Part shown: positions 17,632-25,735 of the stretch, piece after piece
Numbering within the stretch: position 1 is the stretch's first letter
Layout of the letters: every line of letters begins with the position of its first letter
Assembly (NCBI GenBank): GCA_958296235.1
Contig: OY282457.1
Span: 3,157,338-3,221,337, forward strand
Length of the DNA: 64,000 nucleotides
Direction: 5' to 3'
Source of the DNA: an uncultured Candidatus Binatia bacterium
Lineage (GTDB): Bacteria > Desulfobacterota > Binatia > Bin18
Program-made: the position numbers and the translations under genes
The notes under the pieces: model-generated
Seen by the model: only the letters and a program-made list of their open reading frames with translations
What the model was told of the DNA's origin: nothing
The model's database searches: none

Positions 17632-18879
17632 CTATTCCGCGCCCCTTGCGCTCTCCTTTCTGTTCCAGAACTGCGCCAGACGAAGCGTATGAAGGCCGAA
17701 AGAGACGACCTGCCACGCGACGATCAGGCCAAAGGCCGCCACAGGGAAGCCAAGCAGCAAACCAAGCATAAAGAACGGAACATTGATATTGCGCCGCGAG
17801 ATCCAGGTCCGCATACGTTCATCAAACGGGGTGCAGCCATGAATGGACCGGCCAACCCGCGCGCTGAACAGGCCGGCGACAATCCGGTCCAACACATAAA
17901 AGACCGCCATCCAGACGGCGAACTGCATCACCGGGGCGGCGCTGTCTCCCGCCCCTAATGCCCACGCCCAGGCAAAATACCACAGCGGCGGATGGATGAT
18001 GTCCAAGCCGTGATCCAGAATATCGCCCAGCTTGGAGGCCCGGAAGGTCAGGCGAGCGAGCTTGCCGTCAACGGAATCAAGCACACTCATCGTATACGCC
18101 AAAGTAAAGCCCGTCAGCCAATAGCCCTGGGCAAAGAGGGGCACGGCCAGGAGGGTAATGCCGACATTAAAAAGCGAAATCACATTCGGATGGACCCGCC
18201 AACGCGCCAGCGGACGGACCGCCCGCCAGACTAAGGGGGGGTAGACGTATTTGGTAAAGAAGTCGGTCGAACCCTTGTAGTTGGACCAGAACAGAAAACG
18301 TTCCGCCCGGTCTCGGCCGGCGGGGTCTGCAACACGAAACAGATAGACGGGCAAGTCGCGCCGCAACTTTCGAATATGGGACGGAACCTCACTCAGGTGT
18401 AACTCCTGCGCCCTGCCCTGGCGGAGGCTTTTTTTCGCCAGCTCCGGCAGGGAGCGAGCGGAGACATCAATGGAGTTGAGCGGCGAACCGTCTCCTTCCA
18501 GGCGTAAGACCGCGGTCTGCTCCGCTTCTCCACGCGCTACCCAAGAACCGGTCAGTCCAGCAAGATGGTGGAGGAGCCGACTGTCAATAACCGCGTCAGC
18601 CTCCAGGACAAGCAAGGGGGCGTTCTGGGCATCCTGCGACAGACTGGTCCGATATTCCCCGAGCGTTCGAGAGTCCTGACCCCACTGGAGCGGAAGCCGC
18701 CGGAGAAGGGGCGCGGGAAGCAGGGAGGGCGCACTGGTCGTCTCAGCGGCAAGCTGAACATAGACCTCTGCCGGTTCCAGGCCGGCCTCAAGCAGCGTAT
18801 GGAGCTGTCGTTCGAGCAGCGTCATGCCGAAGAGGCGTAGCTCGCTCCTCGGGTTCGTTGCGTCAATCCAGATACGCAA
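17632..18879 (-). CDS. CDP-alcohol phosphatidyltransferase with divergent N-terminal domain
   Basis: A 415-residue inner-membrane enzyme. Residues 1-200 form a soluble domain with a nucleotidyltransferase-like outline (MTLLERQLHTLLEAG, PLLVLEADAVID) but without a recognisable active site. Residues 205-400 are the membrane transferase. The catalytic signature is complete: DSVDGKLARLTFRASKLG then DILDHGLD, giving Asp268, Asp271, Asp289 and Asp293. The enzyme swaps CMP from a CDP-alcohol for a second alcohol. Layout recalls the two-domain inositol-phosphate cytidylyltransferase/synthase proteins, although the N-domain here may be inactive. Start is TTG at 18879 with AGGAAGGG upstream. A paralogue lies at 24276. 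Confidence 0.85.
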   Translation of the reverse strand: MRIWIDATNPRSELRLFGMTLLERQLHTLLEAGLEPAEVYVQLAAETTSAPSLLPAPLLRRLPLQWGQDSRTLGEYRTSLSQDAQNAPLLVLEADAVIDSRLLHHLAGLTGSWVARGEAEQTAVLRLEGDGSPLNSIDVSARSLPELAKKSLRQGRAQELHLSEVPSHIRKLRRDLPVYLFRVADPAGRDRAERFLFWSNYKGSTDFFTKYVYPPLVWRAVRPLARWRVHPNVISLFNVGITLLAVPLFAQGYWLTGFTLAYTMSVLDSVDGKLARLTFRASKLGDILDHGLDIIHPPLWYFAWAWALGAGDSAAPVMQFAVWMAVFYVLDRIVAGLFSARVGRSIHGCTPFDERMRTWISRRNINVPFFMLGLLLGFPVAAFGLIVAWQVVSFGLHTLRLAQFWNRKESARGAE

Positions 18880-19032
18880 AAAATACCCTTCCTCTGAATG
18901 CTGTGCAGTCTAGCTGGGTGGCGATAAAGGGGAAAGGGGAGCAGGACGGACAGGAGACAGGCTGGAAGAATAAGAGAAATCCTGAAAATCCGGGTCAATT
19001 GCATCCTTCTCCAGGCTGTCTACAATACCGGC

Positions 19033-19863
19033 GTGACCAGCGCAGCAGTTCAGCAGACCGGGGAGAGTGGCCGGCTTCCTGTCACGGCTTTGGTCCTTGC
19101 CGGACGCCGTGGGCCGAGGGATAGCCTGGCCCACGCCGCGGGTCAAAGGTATAAAGCCTGTATCGCGGTTGCCGGCGTTCCCATGATCGTGCGGGTGCTC
19201 AGCGGTCTTCGGACGGTCAGGCTGGTGCAGGACATTGTGGTCAGTATCGACGACGCGTCAGTCCTGGCGGACTGGGCGGAAGCGGGGGATATCACGTTTC
19301 ACGCGAGTCTATCCTCACCGGCAGCCAGCGTGCTGGATTACTTTGAAGCGCACGGGGCGCAGGGTCCTGTGCTGGTGACAACGGCTGACCATGCGCTGCT
19401 CTCTCCCGTCATGGTTGAGTATTTCTGTACCGCGGCCCAACACAGCGATGCCGATGTCGTTATTGGAGTGGTCTCTGCTGCACTCTTTCGTGCGTCGTAT
19501 CCCGAGTCACGCCGCACGTTTCTCCCCCTGGCGGACGAGAGCTGGGGCGGAACGAATCTCTTTCTCCTGCGAACCCCGCGGGCGGCTCGGGCGGTGCGGT
19601 TCTGGGTGCGAGCCGGGCAGTTTCGGAAGCGGCCCTGGCGGCTGGTGAGTACGTTTGGGTTGAGAAATCTCCTCCGGTTCTTTTTTCATCGGCTCGATCG
19701 TCCCACGGCCCTTGTCCAGGCGTCTCGTATCCTGGGAGCGCGGGTCGGCCTGGTCGAGATGCCGTTTGCCGAAGCGGCTATTGATGTGGATACCCTCGAT
19801 GACTTGGTGACGGTTGAACAGATTCTGGCAACCCGGGAGTCAGACTGCCGGACGGACATCTGA
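19033..19863 (+). CDS. MobA-like NTP transferase
   Basis: A 276-residue nucleotidyltransferase-like protein. VTALVLAGRRGPRDSLAHAA corresponds to the nucleotide-binding loop, KACIAVAGVPMIVRVL to the sugar-nucleotidyltransferase lysine strand, and VLVTTADHALLSPVMVEYF supplies the metal-binding Asp segment. LVEMPFAEAAIDVDTLDDL resembles the C-terminal acidic site. The start is GTG at 19033 without a good ribosome site; the true start could be later. It diverges from the CDP-alcohol phosphatidyltransferase at 17632 and may make the nucleotide-activated headgroup donor for it. Substrate unknown. Confidence 0.75.
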   Translation: MTSAAVQQTGESGRLPVTALVLAGRRGPRDSLAHAAGQRYKACIAVAGVPMIVRVLSGLRTVRLVQDIVVSIDDASVLADWAEAGDITFHASLSSPAASVLDYFEAHGAQGPVLVTTADHALLSPVMVEYFCTAAQHSDADVVIGVVSAALFRASYPESRRTFLPLADESWGGTNLFLLRTPRAARAVRFWVRAGQFRKRPWRLVSTFGLRNLLRFFFHRLDRPTALVQASRILGARVGLVEMPFAEAAIDVDTLDDLVTVEQILATRESDCRTDI

Positions 19864-19883
19864 ATCGGACAAGGAAACCGCGT

Positions 19884-20597
19884 ATGGCCAAGAAGCAAGA
19901 CCTCGAAACCATGCTGGAGCAGACGGAGCAGCCGTTCAGCTCCCCGGCGTTTGATACCTTTACCGCGGCTTGGGCGGTCTCACAACGCAAGAAGGCAGCA
20001 CAAACGACGGGCCAGGCTGGAACACGCTCCACTCCGGACACCCAGCTTGACAAGACGCACGCTGTGGAGAATGACCCGGAAGTGTTACGTCGAAAAACGG
20101 AAAATGTGTTTCATGGCCCTGTCCTCGATACCTTTACCGCGGCTTGGGCGATCTCAAAGGATAAGATCAAAACCCGCCCAGAACCCAAGCCGGACAATGC
20201 GTATATTGTCCGCCAGATTTATACCCATCTCCTCATGGCTGGGGTGCAGGGCGACGTCATGCCCATCCTCCAGCCGCTGTCGGACGATGTGGAATGGCAG
20301 TCACCCGGACCCGAGGCGATTCCCTGGGCTGGCGCCGTCCGTGGGCGTGAGCAGGTCGTGCAGTGGTTTGCCACACGCGGGAAAGCGATAGAGGTCGAAC
20401 AACTTGTCCCCAAGGAATTCATTGCACAGGGCAATCAGGTGATTGTGATGTGTGAGGAACGCAGCCGGGTGAAGGCAACCGGAAAAAGCTACGAGGTGGC
20501 CGTCATGGCCGCCTGGACCCTGCTGCATGGGGTGGTCACACATTATCGTGAGGCGTATGACACGGCAGCGGTGCTGGCCGCCTTCCAGAATGATTGA
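19884..20597 (+). CDS. SnoaL/NTF2-fold protein with duplicated N-terminal motif
   Basis: A 237-residue protein. The C-terminal part (about residues 100-237) is a SnoaL-like NTF2 domain: IVRQIYTHLLMAGVQGDVMP, then WAGAVRGREQVVQWF and HYREAYDTAAVLAAF. The N-terminal 95 residues are probably disordered and carry the same short motif twice, PAFDTFTAAWAVS and PVLDTFTAAWAIS, about 58 residues apart and also nearly identical in DNA. AGGAAACCGCGT precedes the ATG at 19884. It follows the MobA-like gene by 20 bases. The fold suits small-molecule binding or isomerase-like chemistry; the role is unknown. Confidence 0.75.
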   Translation: MAKKQDLETMLEQTEQPFSSPAFDTFTAAWAVSQRKKAAQTTGQAGTRSTPDTQLDKTHAVENDPEVLRRKTENVFHGPVLDTFTAAWAISKDKIKTRPEPKPDNAYIVRQIYTHLLMAGVQGDVMPILQPLSDDVEWQSPGPEAIPWAGAVRGREQVVQWFATRGKAIEVEQLVPKEFIAQGNQVIVMCEERSRVKATGKSYEVAVMAAWTLLHGVVTHYREAYDTAAVLAAFQND

Positions 20598-20714
20598 ACT
20601 CAAGTTTTTGCAACATGTAATCACCGAAAACAACCCACAACTCCTTGTTGTGTCGAACGGCCCGCGACACCGCGGCTAAATGCTGGTACTGCTCATAATC
20701 ATGAATGCCGCCGC
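20598..20714 (-). other. Coding-like remnant after the DNA methylase
   Basis: The gap beyond the methylase stop contains an open minus-strand frame reading GGGIHDYEQYQHLAAVSRAV and then KELWVVFGDYMLQKLEF, in a different frame from the methylase. It has protein-like composition but no start codon or ribosome site. It could be the remains of a companion gene such as a restriction enzyme. This is weak evidence. Confidence 0.2.
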
Positions 20715-22019
20715 CTAGCGAAATTTTATCAAGCCGATCACGTATTCCTGGTGCATCCGCTCTTCAATTTGCGAATGTCTTTGTGACCCCCAGCGGGCCG
20801 GCATCATGCGTTTGTCGCGGTCCAGACGACGAACACCGATACCAGCCAACTCAAAGCCCACCTTTTCGCCTAGGGCTGCCAAGCCTTTATGTGTTTCGAC
20901 ATCCAGACCTCGGAGGTTTGAGGTGCCGACAACAATCACCGCCGGCTGGCCTTTTTTCAGAACTCGCCACATCTCCTTGATTACCGTGGACATCTCGCCG
21001 AAATATCGACGCAGGGCCGCGGCTTTTTTTGCGTCACGTTCAGCCAGTTGTGTCAGTGTTGTTTCACACTGCCGGGGTAAGCCGTTGAATTGAGTCGTAC
21101 CTGCTGCGTCGTGTCCCAGATACCGGGCGCGAATCCTGGACAAGGCGTCGATATTCCAACCAAACCAGACCAGCGAGAACTTATGTGCACGCATGTAATC
21201 AATCGCGTTGTTCGCATAGGGCGGTGAGGTCACGATCAAATCTACGCTGTCAGACGGCAAGCCGGTGCTGGCCGCACCAGTGGACAGGACGCGGCCGCTG
21301 TGCTTCGGGTTCGCTGTATCTGCGACATGGGTGGCGAGGTTCTGTTTCAGGCGCTTGGTGAATTCGACGAATGCCGAGTTTGGCTTCTTATCAGTGACTT
21401 TATGTGGGCGCGTATGCGCCAGATCGCGGGCCAGCGAAACGCCACCAGATTTGGCGATAATAGTCGATGAGAAAACGATCTTGAAGAAGGCTTGTAGCCC
21501 TTCTTGTTGGACTTTTTCGATACCCTGCAAGAGCGCGAGGAGTTCCAGTTGTTGTTGGGGTAAAAACCAGAAATCAATAAAGGCGCGGGTTTTCGGATCA
21601 AAACGGCGGTTCAAGGCGTGTTCCAATTGGTCACGGTCTCGATGCAGGGCGCGTTGAGCCGCCTGGATCAACGCGGTTCCGGTTTCCAATGCTTGGACTG
21701 CATTGACAGGAAGCAGCTTTGCCGCGGCAATCATACGTGCGAGGGGGTCAATGTCGCAGCCGATAGCCTGCCGGCCCAGACGCGCGGCCTCTACCAGGGT
21801 CGTGCCCGAACCGGACATAGGATCAAGAACGATATCGTCTGCGACTGTGAAAGATTCGATAAAAAACTGTGGGAGCTGCGGTGGGAATTTGGCAGGAAAG
21901 GAATGCCACGCATGCGTAGCGTGTTTCCCGTTTTTACCGTGAAAATCCAAATCGGCGCGTAAGGCTTCTCGCAAGCGGTCACAGCCCTGTTCGTGAATAC
22001 TACTCCCGTGTGCAGGCAT
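20715..22019 (-). CDS. DNA methyltransferase (N4-cytosine/N6-adenine type)
   Basis: A 434-residue SAM-dependent DNA methylase. An N-terminal VLDPMSGSGTTLVEAARLGR is the SAM-binding motif I and LIVTSPPYANNAIDYMRAHK holds the catalytic TSPPY of the N4/N6 amino-methylase class. The order, with SAM motif before catalytic motif, is gamma-like. HAWHSFPAKFPPQLPQFFI near the N-terminus is typical of this solitary DNA methylase family. No restriction endonuclease is adjacent, so it is probably an orphan methylase or the surviving half of a restriction-modification pair. Target sequence unknown. Confidence 0.88.
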   Translation of the reverse strand: MPAHGSSIHEQGCDRLREALRADLDFHGKNGKHATHAWHSFPAKFPPQLPQFFIESFTVADDIVLDPMSGSGTTLVEAARLGRQAIGCDIDPLARMIAAAKLLPVNAVQALETGTALIQAAQRALHRDRDQLEHALNRRFDPKTRAFIDFWFLPQQQLELLALLQGIEKVQQEGLQAFFKIVFSSTIIAKSGGVSLARDLAHTRPHKVTDKKPNSAFVEFTKRLKQNLATHVADTANPKHSGRVLSTGAASTGLPSDSVDLIVTSPPYANNAIDYMRAHKFSLVWFGWNIDALSRIRARYLGHDAAGTTQFNGLPRQCETTLTQLAERDAKKAAALRRYFGEMSTVIKEMWRVLKKGQPAVIVVGTSNLRGLDVETHKGLAALGEKVGFELAGIGVRRLDRDKRMMPARWGSQRHSQIEERMHQEYVIGLIKFR

Positions 22020-22093
22020 AAAGTTGTGCTGACTCTAAAGGGTGTTATACGTTAGGGCCAGTCCCGCGTCCTGTCCCATTGGGGACAGTGGAG

Positions 22094-23128
22094 CTAGGTC
22101 GCCTGGAGCGCTTCTGCGGTGTCCGGCTTTTTCGGGGGAGGGGCCGGGCGAAAGTACTGATCCCTGTCCGAGGAGCGCACTGTAATATCTTTGATCTCGG
22201 TCCCGTGGAGGAGCGTGAGGGTGATATCGGCCCCAGCCTCCCCAATCGCCCACATCTTTCGATAGAAGTCTGCCTGATCTGCGACCGGCTGACCGGCAAC
22301 CTTGAGGACCAGATCATTGACCTGCACCCCGGCTTGTTCTGCCGGTCCGTCTGGCGCCACAAACATGATAATCAGCTTATCGCGGAATTCCTCGGTAAAG
22401 AGTCCGAGCCAGGGCCGAGGGGCGGCCCTGGCGCGTCCGGTACGAATCAGGTCGGTGAGGATGGGTTTGAGATGGTCAATAGGCACAAACATATTCCCGG
22501 CTAAAGACTCCCGGCCGGGCAGGGCGTCGTTGACCAACAGCGAGCCGATGCCCAGCAGCTTCCCGTCCGGTCCGATCAGCGCTGCGCCAGCATAGCGGGG
22601 ATGCGGCGGCGCGGTGAAAATGGCGTCTTCGAGCAGGTATTCCCAATAGCCGGCAAATTCCCGCCGCGAGGTCACCAAAGTCGGGCGTACCGAGGCTGCG
22701 CTGCTGTCGCTGGCAATAATCACCTCTGTCCGTTCAGTCAGGTCAGCGGACGTGCCGAACGGCATGGGGGTAGCGTTGAGCGGTTCGTCCGCGCGTAAGA
22801 GCCCAAAACCGGTTTGCGTGTCATGGGCGACAACGCTGGCCGGGACGCGCTTCCCGTCTATCCCCATGACCTCAACCCGGCGGGCTTCCATGACCAGATA
22901 GCCGATGGTCAGAATATGGCCCTGCGTATCGATGACCACGCCGCTCCCGCTGCGTTGTTCACCAAGAAACTGGGCCGTGCGCGCACTGGCCGGGATCTCG
23001 GCATGGACCGTCACCATAGCTGAGAGGACATCGCTGGCGACGGGTGCCGGAGCGGCCGGTTGCGGGCTGAAAACCGGGCTCAGGAGACCAACAAGGAACA
23101 GCAGCAACGAAGATGGGCGCTTCTTCAT
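22094..23128 (-). CDS. HtrA/DegP-like pseudo-protease with PDZ domain
   Basis: A 344-residue exported protein: signal peptide (LLLFLVGLLSPVFS), trypsin-like domain (residues about 35-235) and one PDZ domain (about 240-320, APDGPAEQAGVQVNDLVLKV). The fold landmarks are those of DegP (GSGVVIDTQGHILT, DGKLLGIGSL), but by alignment by eye all three catalytic residues are replaced: His to Tyr77 (ILTIGYLV), Asp to Gly107 (DTQTGFGLL) and Ser to Ala180 (RYAGAALI instead of GNSGGPL). It should therefore bind rather than cleave proteins, as a chaperone, scaffold or sensor in the periplasm. It is three bases downstream of the metallophosphoesterase and co-transcribed. Confidence 0.85.
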   Translation of the reverse strand: MKKRPSSLLLFLVGLLSPVFSPQPAAPAPVASDVLSAMVTVHAEIPASARTAQFLGEQRSGSGVVIDTQGHILTIGYLVMEARRVEVMGIDGKRVPASVVAHDTQTGFGLLRADEPLNATPMPFGTSADLTERTEVIIASDSSAASVRPTLVTSRREFAGYWEYLLEDAIFTAPPHPRYAGAALIGPDGKLLGIGSLLVNDALPGRESLAGNMFVPIDHLKPILTDLIRTGRARAAPRPWLGLFTEEFRDKLIIMFVAPDGPAEQAGVQVNDLVLKVAGQPVADQADFYRKMWAIGEAGADITLTLLHGTEIKDITVRSSDRDQYFRPAPPPKKPDTAEALQAT

Positions 23129-23130
23129 AA

Positions 23131-24147
23131 TCAGACTCTCTGTGCAGACTGCTTTGCTTCTAGCTCCAGGATTGTGGCAGAGTCAAGAGTGAGGCCATGC
23201 GAGAGCTGCTGCTCGGCAAAATGGTGGAAACCGGTCGTTCTCGGATCATACGCGCGGGAGGTGAGAGTAATCTGAAAACGTGTCCGTCCATTCCCCTCGG
23301 CGTGTGGCTCGATCCGATAGAGGTGGTAGCGTGAACGCCGCTGCGGCCGCCGGCCAATCGCCGTAGAGGCGGGGACCCCGACAACCGGAATCGGTCCCCA
23401 GGGTCCGGGGATGCTTGCCGTGACTGTGCGGTGCATATGGCCGTGCAGAAGCAGCTCTGCGCCGGTTTTGGCGAGCACGGCCCGCAAGGCCGCGGCGTCG
23501 GTGAGTCGGCGGCGGGCCGATATGGCGATGGGTTGGGGGGGATGGTGAATGAGCACGACCCGACCCAAGGGCGTGTTTGCCAATGCGCTGAGGAGTCGCT
23601 CAAGTCGGTCGAGTTGTGTCTGGCCTATCGTTCCTGAGGCGTCGAAGGGGACCGTTGCCCGCGCGGTTGAGACGCCGACGAGAGCGAGCGGTCCACAGAT
23701 ACGGAGGGTTGGAAAATCGGCTGTCGGAAAGTCTGAAGGCAGCGCCGCAGAGTCTGGCAGCGTATCCGTCGGGATATACGAGCGCATATAGTCGCCCCAA
23801 TACGCCCACGGAAAAGACTCGCTCCCGCGCGTATAGATGTCATGGTTGCCCGGGATAACGGAGACCTGCTGTGGACCGCCCAGTTTTTGCAACCACGGCA
23901 GGGAGGCGGAGAACTCGTCTTGCAGCGCGATATTGGTCAGGTCGCCGGTAACGACCACATGGTCCGGCCCTTGCGCGTGTAAGTCGTCGACCAGCGCGGC
24001 CAGAACCTCGGGGCGATATTCCTTGCGGCGGCGCAGGGACCACGATAAGGCGCCCAAGAAGCGCTTGTTCAGAAAGTCTCGTGGCCGCCGGACCCCGACC
24101 GGGGTGACATGCAGATCTGATAAATGGGCAAGCGTAAAGGCTGGCAT
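23131..24147 (-). CDS. Calcineurin-like metallophosphoesterase
   Basis: A 338-residue binuclear metal phosphoesterase. The motifs occur in order: LAHLSDLHVTP (DxH), VVVTGDLTNIA (GDxx), VIPGNHDIYT (GNHD), LIHHPPQP (H) and LLHGHMHRT (GHxH). GGAGCGAAACACT precedes the ATG at 24147. There is no signal peptide. Family members cleave phosphomonoesters or diesters including nucleotides and lipid headgroups (LpxH and CpdA classes). It lies in the lipid region beside a CDP-alcohol phosphatidyltransferase and just upstream of the pseudo-HtrA; a phospholipid or UDP/CDP-lipid substrate is possible but not shown. Confidence 0.9.
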   Translation of the reverse strand: MPAFTLAHLSDLHVTPVGVRRPRDFLNKRFLGALSWSLRRRKEYRPEVLAALVDDLHAQGPDHVVVTGDLTNIALQDEFSASLPWLQKLGGPQQVSVIPGNHDIYTRGSESFPWAYWGDYMRSYIPTDTLPDSAALPSDFPTADFPTLRICGPLALVGVSTARATVPFDASGTIGQTQLDRLERLLSALANTPLGRVVLIHHPPQPIAISARRRLTDAAALRAVLAKTGAELLLHGHMHRTVTASIPGPWGPIPVVGVPASTAIGRRPQRRSRYHLYRIEPHAEGNGRTRFQITLTSRAYDPRTTGFHHFAEQQLSHGLTLDSATILELEAKQSAQRV

Positions 24148-24275
24148 AGTGTTTCGCTCCAGGCGGCGCTCTCCAACCTATACCACCTCCCTGGCGTATG
24201 ATAAAACCGCTCACTGTCGTGCGGTGATCCATTCAGAGCCTGCCAGCGAACGGCAGCGTGGTGAGAAGGAGCGAT

Positions 24276-25502
24276 ATGAAGCCGGTGGCAGGAGCCGAGC
24301 GTGTTCGGGTGTGGCTTGCTGATTCCGCAGCTCAGGCTGAGAGCGGTCTTACTGCCCCGGTCGAAGTGTGGGGCCTCTCGCCGGCAGAACGGCTGCGCCG
24401 CACCCTCCGCGCCGCGGGGGTGCCCGATGCGCGGATTGCCACCGGAACCTCCTGTCCTCCTGTTTCCCCCGACAGCCCGCTCCTCGTTTTCCGAACCGAT
24501 TATGTTTTTGATGAGCGCTTAACCCGCGTCTTGCTTGAGCAGAGTCTTGCGCGCAGGAGCGTCCGTAGCCTGGCGCTCGTCGATCCGGAGACACCCGCAA
24601 CCATTGCCGCGCTCGTCACAACAGGAAGTCAGAGCGAGACGCTGCTCCCCTGCCTTACCGCTCCGGTGGGCGATGGGCAGCGGAAACACCTCCTCTGCCG
24701 GGTTCCCGACGATCTTGTTCCCGCCTATTCCTCGGCCTTGCGCAAATACGACCCGCCCTATCTGCTCCGGGTGGGGGCGGACGCGCTGACTCAGGTTGAA
24801 AATCGTATGTTTCGCGCGTCGTATAAGGGCATTACCGACGTGGTCACCAAGTGGGTCTGGCCGCTCCCCGCCCGCGCCGTTACGCGTTTGCTGGCGCGCG
24901 CCCATGTCTCTCCCAATGTCGTGACCGGGTTCAGCTGGATGCTGGTGGGCCTGGTCACCTGGCTCTTTCTCCAGGGACAATTTGGTCCTGGATTAGTGGG
25001 CGCTTGGCTTATGACCTTTTTGGACACCGTGGACGGCAAGCTGGCCCGCGTCACCTGTACCTCAAGTCGCGTGGGCCATGTGCTGGACCACGGCCTTGAC
25101 CTCGTCCACCCGCCATTCTGGTATGTGGCTTGGGCGATGGGCCTGGCGGGCAGCTTTGCTCCGGCCGTGATCTGGCATGACCCGGTCGTGGCGATTATCG
25201 TGGGCGGGTATATGCTCGGACGGCTGCTCGAAGGGCTCTTTCTGCTGGCGTTTCGCCTGGAAATTCACTCGTGGCGTCCCATCGATTCGTTTTTTCGGAC
25301 CATTACCGCCCGCCGGAATCCGAACCTGATTTTATTAACGCTCGGGACCCTGGCCGGTCGTCCCGACCAGGGTTTCTGGCTCGTTGCCGTCTGGACCAGC
25401 TGTTCTCTGGGGTTTCACACGCTGCGCCTGGGCCAGGCCGCTATCCAACGCTGGCGCGGCCGGCCGATTCAAACCTGGCAGGAAGTGGGGACACCGGCAT
25501 GA
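24276..25502 (+). CDS. CDP-alcohol phosphatidyltransferase with divergent N-terminal domain
   Basis: A 408-residue paralogue of the enzyme at 17632, with the same soluble domain (residues 1-180) and membrane domain (185-400). The catalytic signature DTVDGKLARVTCTSSRVG followed by HVLDHGLD is intact (Asp250, Asp253, Asp271, Asp275). A shared segment, RASYKGITDVVTKWVWPL here and SNYKGSTDFFTKYVYPPL in the paralogue, precedes the first helix. GAGAAGGAGCGAT precedes the ATG at 24276. It heads a plus-strand operon with a small coupled peptide, a DAG-kinase-like enzyme and a Tam41-like cytidylyltransferase, so it probably uses the CDP-lipid made there. Confidence 0.87.
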   Translation: MKPVAGAERVRVWLADSAAQAESGLTAPVEVWGLSPAERLRRTLRAAGVPDARIATGTSCPPVSPDSPLLVFRTDYVFDERLTRVLLEQSLARRSVRSLALVDPETPATIAALVTTGSQSETLLPCLTAPVGDGQRKHLLCRVPDDLVPAYSSALRKYDPPYLLRVGADALTQVENRMFRASYKGITDVVTKWVWPLPARAVTRLLARAHVSPNVVTGFSWMLVGLVTWLFLQGQFGPGLVGAWLMTFLDTVDGKLARVTCTSSRVGHVLDHGLDLVHPPFWYVAWAMGLAGSFAPAVIWHDPVVAIIVGGYMLGRLLEGLFLLAFRLEIHSWRPIDSFFRTITARRNPNLILLTLGTLAGRPDQGFWLVAVWTSCSLGFHTLRLGQAAIQRWRGRPIQTWQEVGTPA

Positions 25503-25735
25503 GGGGGTTGGCGCGTGGGCTCCGGCGTAGGCCGTCCTGGCTGGCGCTGCTGCTGGCTGGCTGCTGGCTGCTCATGGACGGGCTGCATTGGCGCGGGCGG
25601 GCCGGGTCGCCCTTTGCCGCTCCCGAGCGTGGTAGCCCAGCCGCTCTGAATCCTCTTCCCTCACTGCGACTGGAGGTTGCCTTTTCGCTCTTCTCAGGAT
25701 TACGGGACTTTCGTGCGACTGGGTCTGCTCAGTAA
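25499..25735 (+). CDS. Small export- or membrane-type protein, translationally coupled
   Basis: A 78-residue frame whose ATG overlaps the stop of the CDP-alcohol transferase (ATGA). The N-terminus is strongly basic followed by a hydrophobic helix (SWLALLLAGCWLLMDGLHW). The remaining residues are proline- and arginine-rich. It overlaps the start of the DAG-kinase-like gene. It may be a short membrane subunit, or serve to couple translation of the genes on each side. Confidence 0.4.
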   Translation: MRGLARGLRRRPSWLALLLAGCWLLMDGLHWRGRAGSPFAAPERGSPAALNPLPSLRLEVAFSLFSGLRDFRATGSAQ

